From Heliocidaris tuberculata (taxonomy: Eukaryota; Echinodermata; Echinoidea; Camarodonta; Echinometridae), in the NCBI GenBank assembly GCA_025618425.1, contig CM046833.1, forward strand, positions 35,360,967 to 35,424,966: a stretch of 64,000 nt of DNA, in the 5' to 3' direction. The translations under genes and the position numbers were made by a program. The notes beneath the pieces were generated by a model. The model was not told the DNA's origin. It saw only the letters and a list, made by a program, of their open reading frames with translations, and did not search any database. Positions 61,950-64,000 of the stretch are shown piece after piece (the stretch's first letter is position 1; the number at the start of each line of letters is the position of its first letter).

Positions 61950-62830
61950 TTTCCTTGTCGCGGTCTTTCTTGCCATCTCGACTTTTCACCCCTTCAATTT
62001 CCCGAGAGCGTGGCGACCGATCCGGCGTCGCCGCGTCTCACAATCATCGTCGGGCAAGTTCCCCGCGAGTCTCAAGTTACCACTCCGTAGATCATTCAGC
62101 TACTTATGGCATCGACGCGTGACGCGTATGAGATGCGCCAGCGACCCGCAAGCATGTTCTTGTCCCTCGCCAGCACTGCGCCGTAGCCTCGGGGCAGGCA
62201 ATACAAGCCTATCTCCAGAAAATGAAGAAGACAATTCGCGCGACTTCCCGGGATATCAGAAAACATGGGCGCGCGAAAGAAAAGAGGATATAGGGACTCG
62301 CGACAAGAAGGGGGTGGGGAAAAAAGAAGAGAGAAATCACTTTGGGTGACTAGTATAGGATATGAAACTTAGAAAGCAGTATGTAGGGTTTGTGAGATGA
62401 AGAGCCCGATTCAGTTCCGCGAGAGAGAGGTCTTGAAGCACCCTCTTAAATTTGGAGTTTGTCGTCCCGGAGAAACGAGACGCAGATTTGCAGTTTGCGA
62501 TACCTCGCGGCCATTTTCTGACTTTAAAGACGACTCCATATTATCTCTTATAGCTTTCTAATTATACGAAGCGGGTCAGATTCGAGCATGGATCACTCGA
62601 GCATCGTGCTGCAGTAAGATTGTTTTCGACTCTCTCACCGCGGTTTTGATGTTACCTCATGAGGAGCAGACGGCAGCTATACTTCCCTTTTCTCTTTCCT
62701 GTTAGTTTTGCGCGCAATCTCATTCGCACTTGTAAACAGCTTTGTGACGTAACACACGGCGGTACGATGACGTCATCGTTGTTTGTATAGTTTACGCCAA
62801 TTTGCCTTAAATCAGCATCACATTCATTAA
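61950..62830. promoter_or_regulatory. CpG-dense block with CRE palindrome
   Basis: Nearly 900 bp with frequent CpG (for example around 61990-62070, 62110-62190 and 62235-62280) and no microsatellite, between AT-rich flanks. CGATGACGTCATCG (62765-62778) is a 14-bp perfect palindrome around the CREB/ATF site TGACGTCA. Open frames across it (61880-62122, 62119-62349) resemble no protein I know and are probably by-products of GC content. An enhancer or internal promoter close to the ETS exons is a reasonable guess. Confidence 0.3.
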
Positions 62831-63316
62831 TGAGCCAGGAGTGAAGAAGAATAAAGTAAAATTAAGTAACAAAATTGTATATTTTCTTGTGCTTAAAGCA
62901 CGCTTCAGTGAAGTGTATTTTACTCTATTCCTTGTGATTCATTAAATAACTTGGGACAGCAGAAAAGGTTTTTAATAGTAACACTTTTAAACTTAAGAAG
63001 TTTAAGAAGCATGACCTGTCAACAGTGAATAACGTTCACGATCATTTCTAAAAAAAACCACCATCTTATTGGATTAGCAGTTAATTGACAATATTGCGAA
63101 TCGTACGGATATGACTATATTGGTAATTAATCTGAAGTAAACATAAAGGAACAACACGCCGATATAAGTTCTCGTGATTCTTTATTTATTATGATTTATG
63201 ACAGTTTGTTCATAGAATTTCTTGGTTGATTAAATCTATCTGATGATTGAAAATTTGTTAATGTAAAAGGGATTACATATTGTAGTAAAAGAGAAGAAAA
63301 AATACATTAAAACTAT

Positions 63317-63334
63317 TTTGTTGTTGTTGTTGTT
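63317..63334. repeat. (TTG)n short array
   Basis: Six TTG units. Confidence 0.8.
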
Positions 63335-63664
63335 ACTAATTTTTGTAACAATAAATTATATATATTTATATATATCACTTTGTAGGAAAACAGCCCAGGA
63401 AGAATTACAACGATATATGCAATAAGTAATTTCAAATGTATAATTTTGATTGGCCAAGCAATTCGGGGGACTAATTAGTGACATTTTAGCCCATTTTCTT
63501 TTCTTCTTACATCCTTGAACTGCATGAACAAAGCAGTGAGCATTGTGGACCACGAAAAATAATTACCGAGCCAAAATAGGAAAACGATATCGAGGAATTA
63601 CAATTTAAAAGCAAATTGGACGCGAGCAAAGTAAAAAAGAGAAGAGTACTGAATATTAATCATG

Positions 63665-63688
63665 TTTGGTCAGTCGTGCCTGACCAAA
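63665..63688. repeat. Perfect 9-bp stem hairpin
   Basis: TTTGGTCAG and CTGACCAAA are exact reverse complements separated by TCGTGC. Too small for a recognised RNA class. Confidence 0.65.
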
Positions 63689-64000
63689 TACCCAGCCGTT
63701 CTAATCAGTGCAGCTGAATCCCTGTTGTAATAGGCCATTGGCGGACAGCTGAAACGTGTCGAAGAGACGCGATATGAGACTAGCAACAGGTCATCTAAAT
63801 AATTTCTGTTGAAAATGAAAAGGGATAGTGATGCGTGATTAAGCGAAAGAAAATGAAAGCTATTATTTAAAACAAGTAGATAGGATAATAATTCATTTTG
63901 TTTAATAAATGATAAGGATAGTCAGAGATGTGGAGAGGAGGGGGTGATGGCATTTTTTACATGTAGTTTGTTTTATAAACTAAAATCATTCGTGTAAGTT

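Larger units (their letters stand above)
59906..64000 (+). other. erg: Intron downstream of the DPYQ exon, running off the window
   Basis: At least 4.1 kb. It includes the candidate 60-nt exon (60999-61058), a CpG-dense block (61950-62830) with a CREB/ATF palindrome, a (TTG)n array near 63317-63334, a TA-rich stretch near 63353-63376 and a hairpin at 63665-63688. The remainder is AT-rich with nothing recognised. The ETS-domain exons should follow beyond the right edge. Confidence 0.75.

Noticed and set aside
59906..64000. ETS DNA-binding domain exon
   Set aside because: No segment encoding the LWQFLLELL-type signature or the recognition helix was found in this stretch; it should lie to the right of the window.

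Overview
The window looks like a piece of an AT-rich metazoan genome, most likely an invertebrate deuterostome and probably a sea urchin. The basis is the gene content: small exons encode a Pointed (PNT/SAM) domain and linker segments that read as an ETS factor of the ERG/FLI1 subfamily. The surrounding DNA is dominated by introns full of (GA/CT)n, (AT)n, (GAA/TTC)n and poly-C/G tracts. There is no long open reading frame of bacterial type, and the longest frames (about 100-250 codons) are mostly translated simple repeats. The species call is inference.

Layout, all on the + strand. The PNT exon is at 7306-7506. Three short linker exons follow at 13390-13467, 14231-14317 and 14997-15068. A roughly 30-kb intron leads to a fifth exon at 45144-45218. 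A 36-nt microexon at 55420-55455 and a 48-nt exon at 59858-59905 complete the recognisable chain. Every exon starts and ends in phase 1 and has a length divisible by three, so they join in one open frame of 199 codons. The order matches vertebrate ERG/FLI1: PNT domain, APLPxLTSDD linker, GGxAF segment, SK junction, QxSPxxPK segment, and DPYQxxG...LANP just before the ETS domain. The N-terminal exons and the ETS DNA-binding exons are not visible and should lie outside the window on either side.

Three features go beyond the conserved chain. A 60-nt phase 1-1 exon candidate at 60999-61058 would insert 20 residues between the LANP motif and the ETS domain. A CpG-rich block at about 42540-43400 ends in an ATG plus a strong donor in the correct phase (43389-43401), and could be an internal promoter and first exon for a PNT-less isoform. 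An 87-nt exon (14231-14317) has no vertebrate counterpart that I recognise.

The introns hold many microsatellites, a pair of diverged inverted repeats about 145 bp long around 26.7-28.1 kb, a degenerate tRNA-like (SINE-type) sequence at about 15.58-15.66 kb, and two copies of a short-unit repeat associated with telomere-like (CCCTAA/GGGTTA) motifs at 6.7 and 15.2 kb. They also hold several CpG-dense, repeat-poor blocks that are the best places to look for regulatory DNA (about 24.3, 36.2, 42.6 and 62.0-62.8 kb). No rRNA, intact tRNA, CRISPR array, coding transposon or second gene could be supported.
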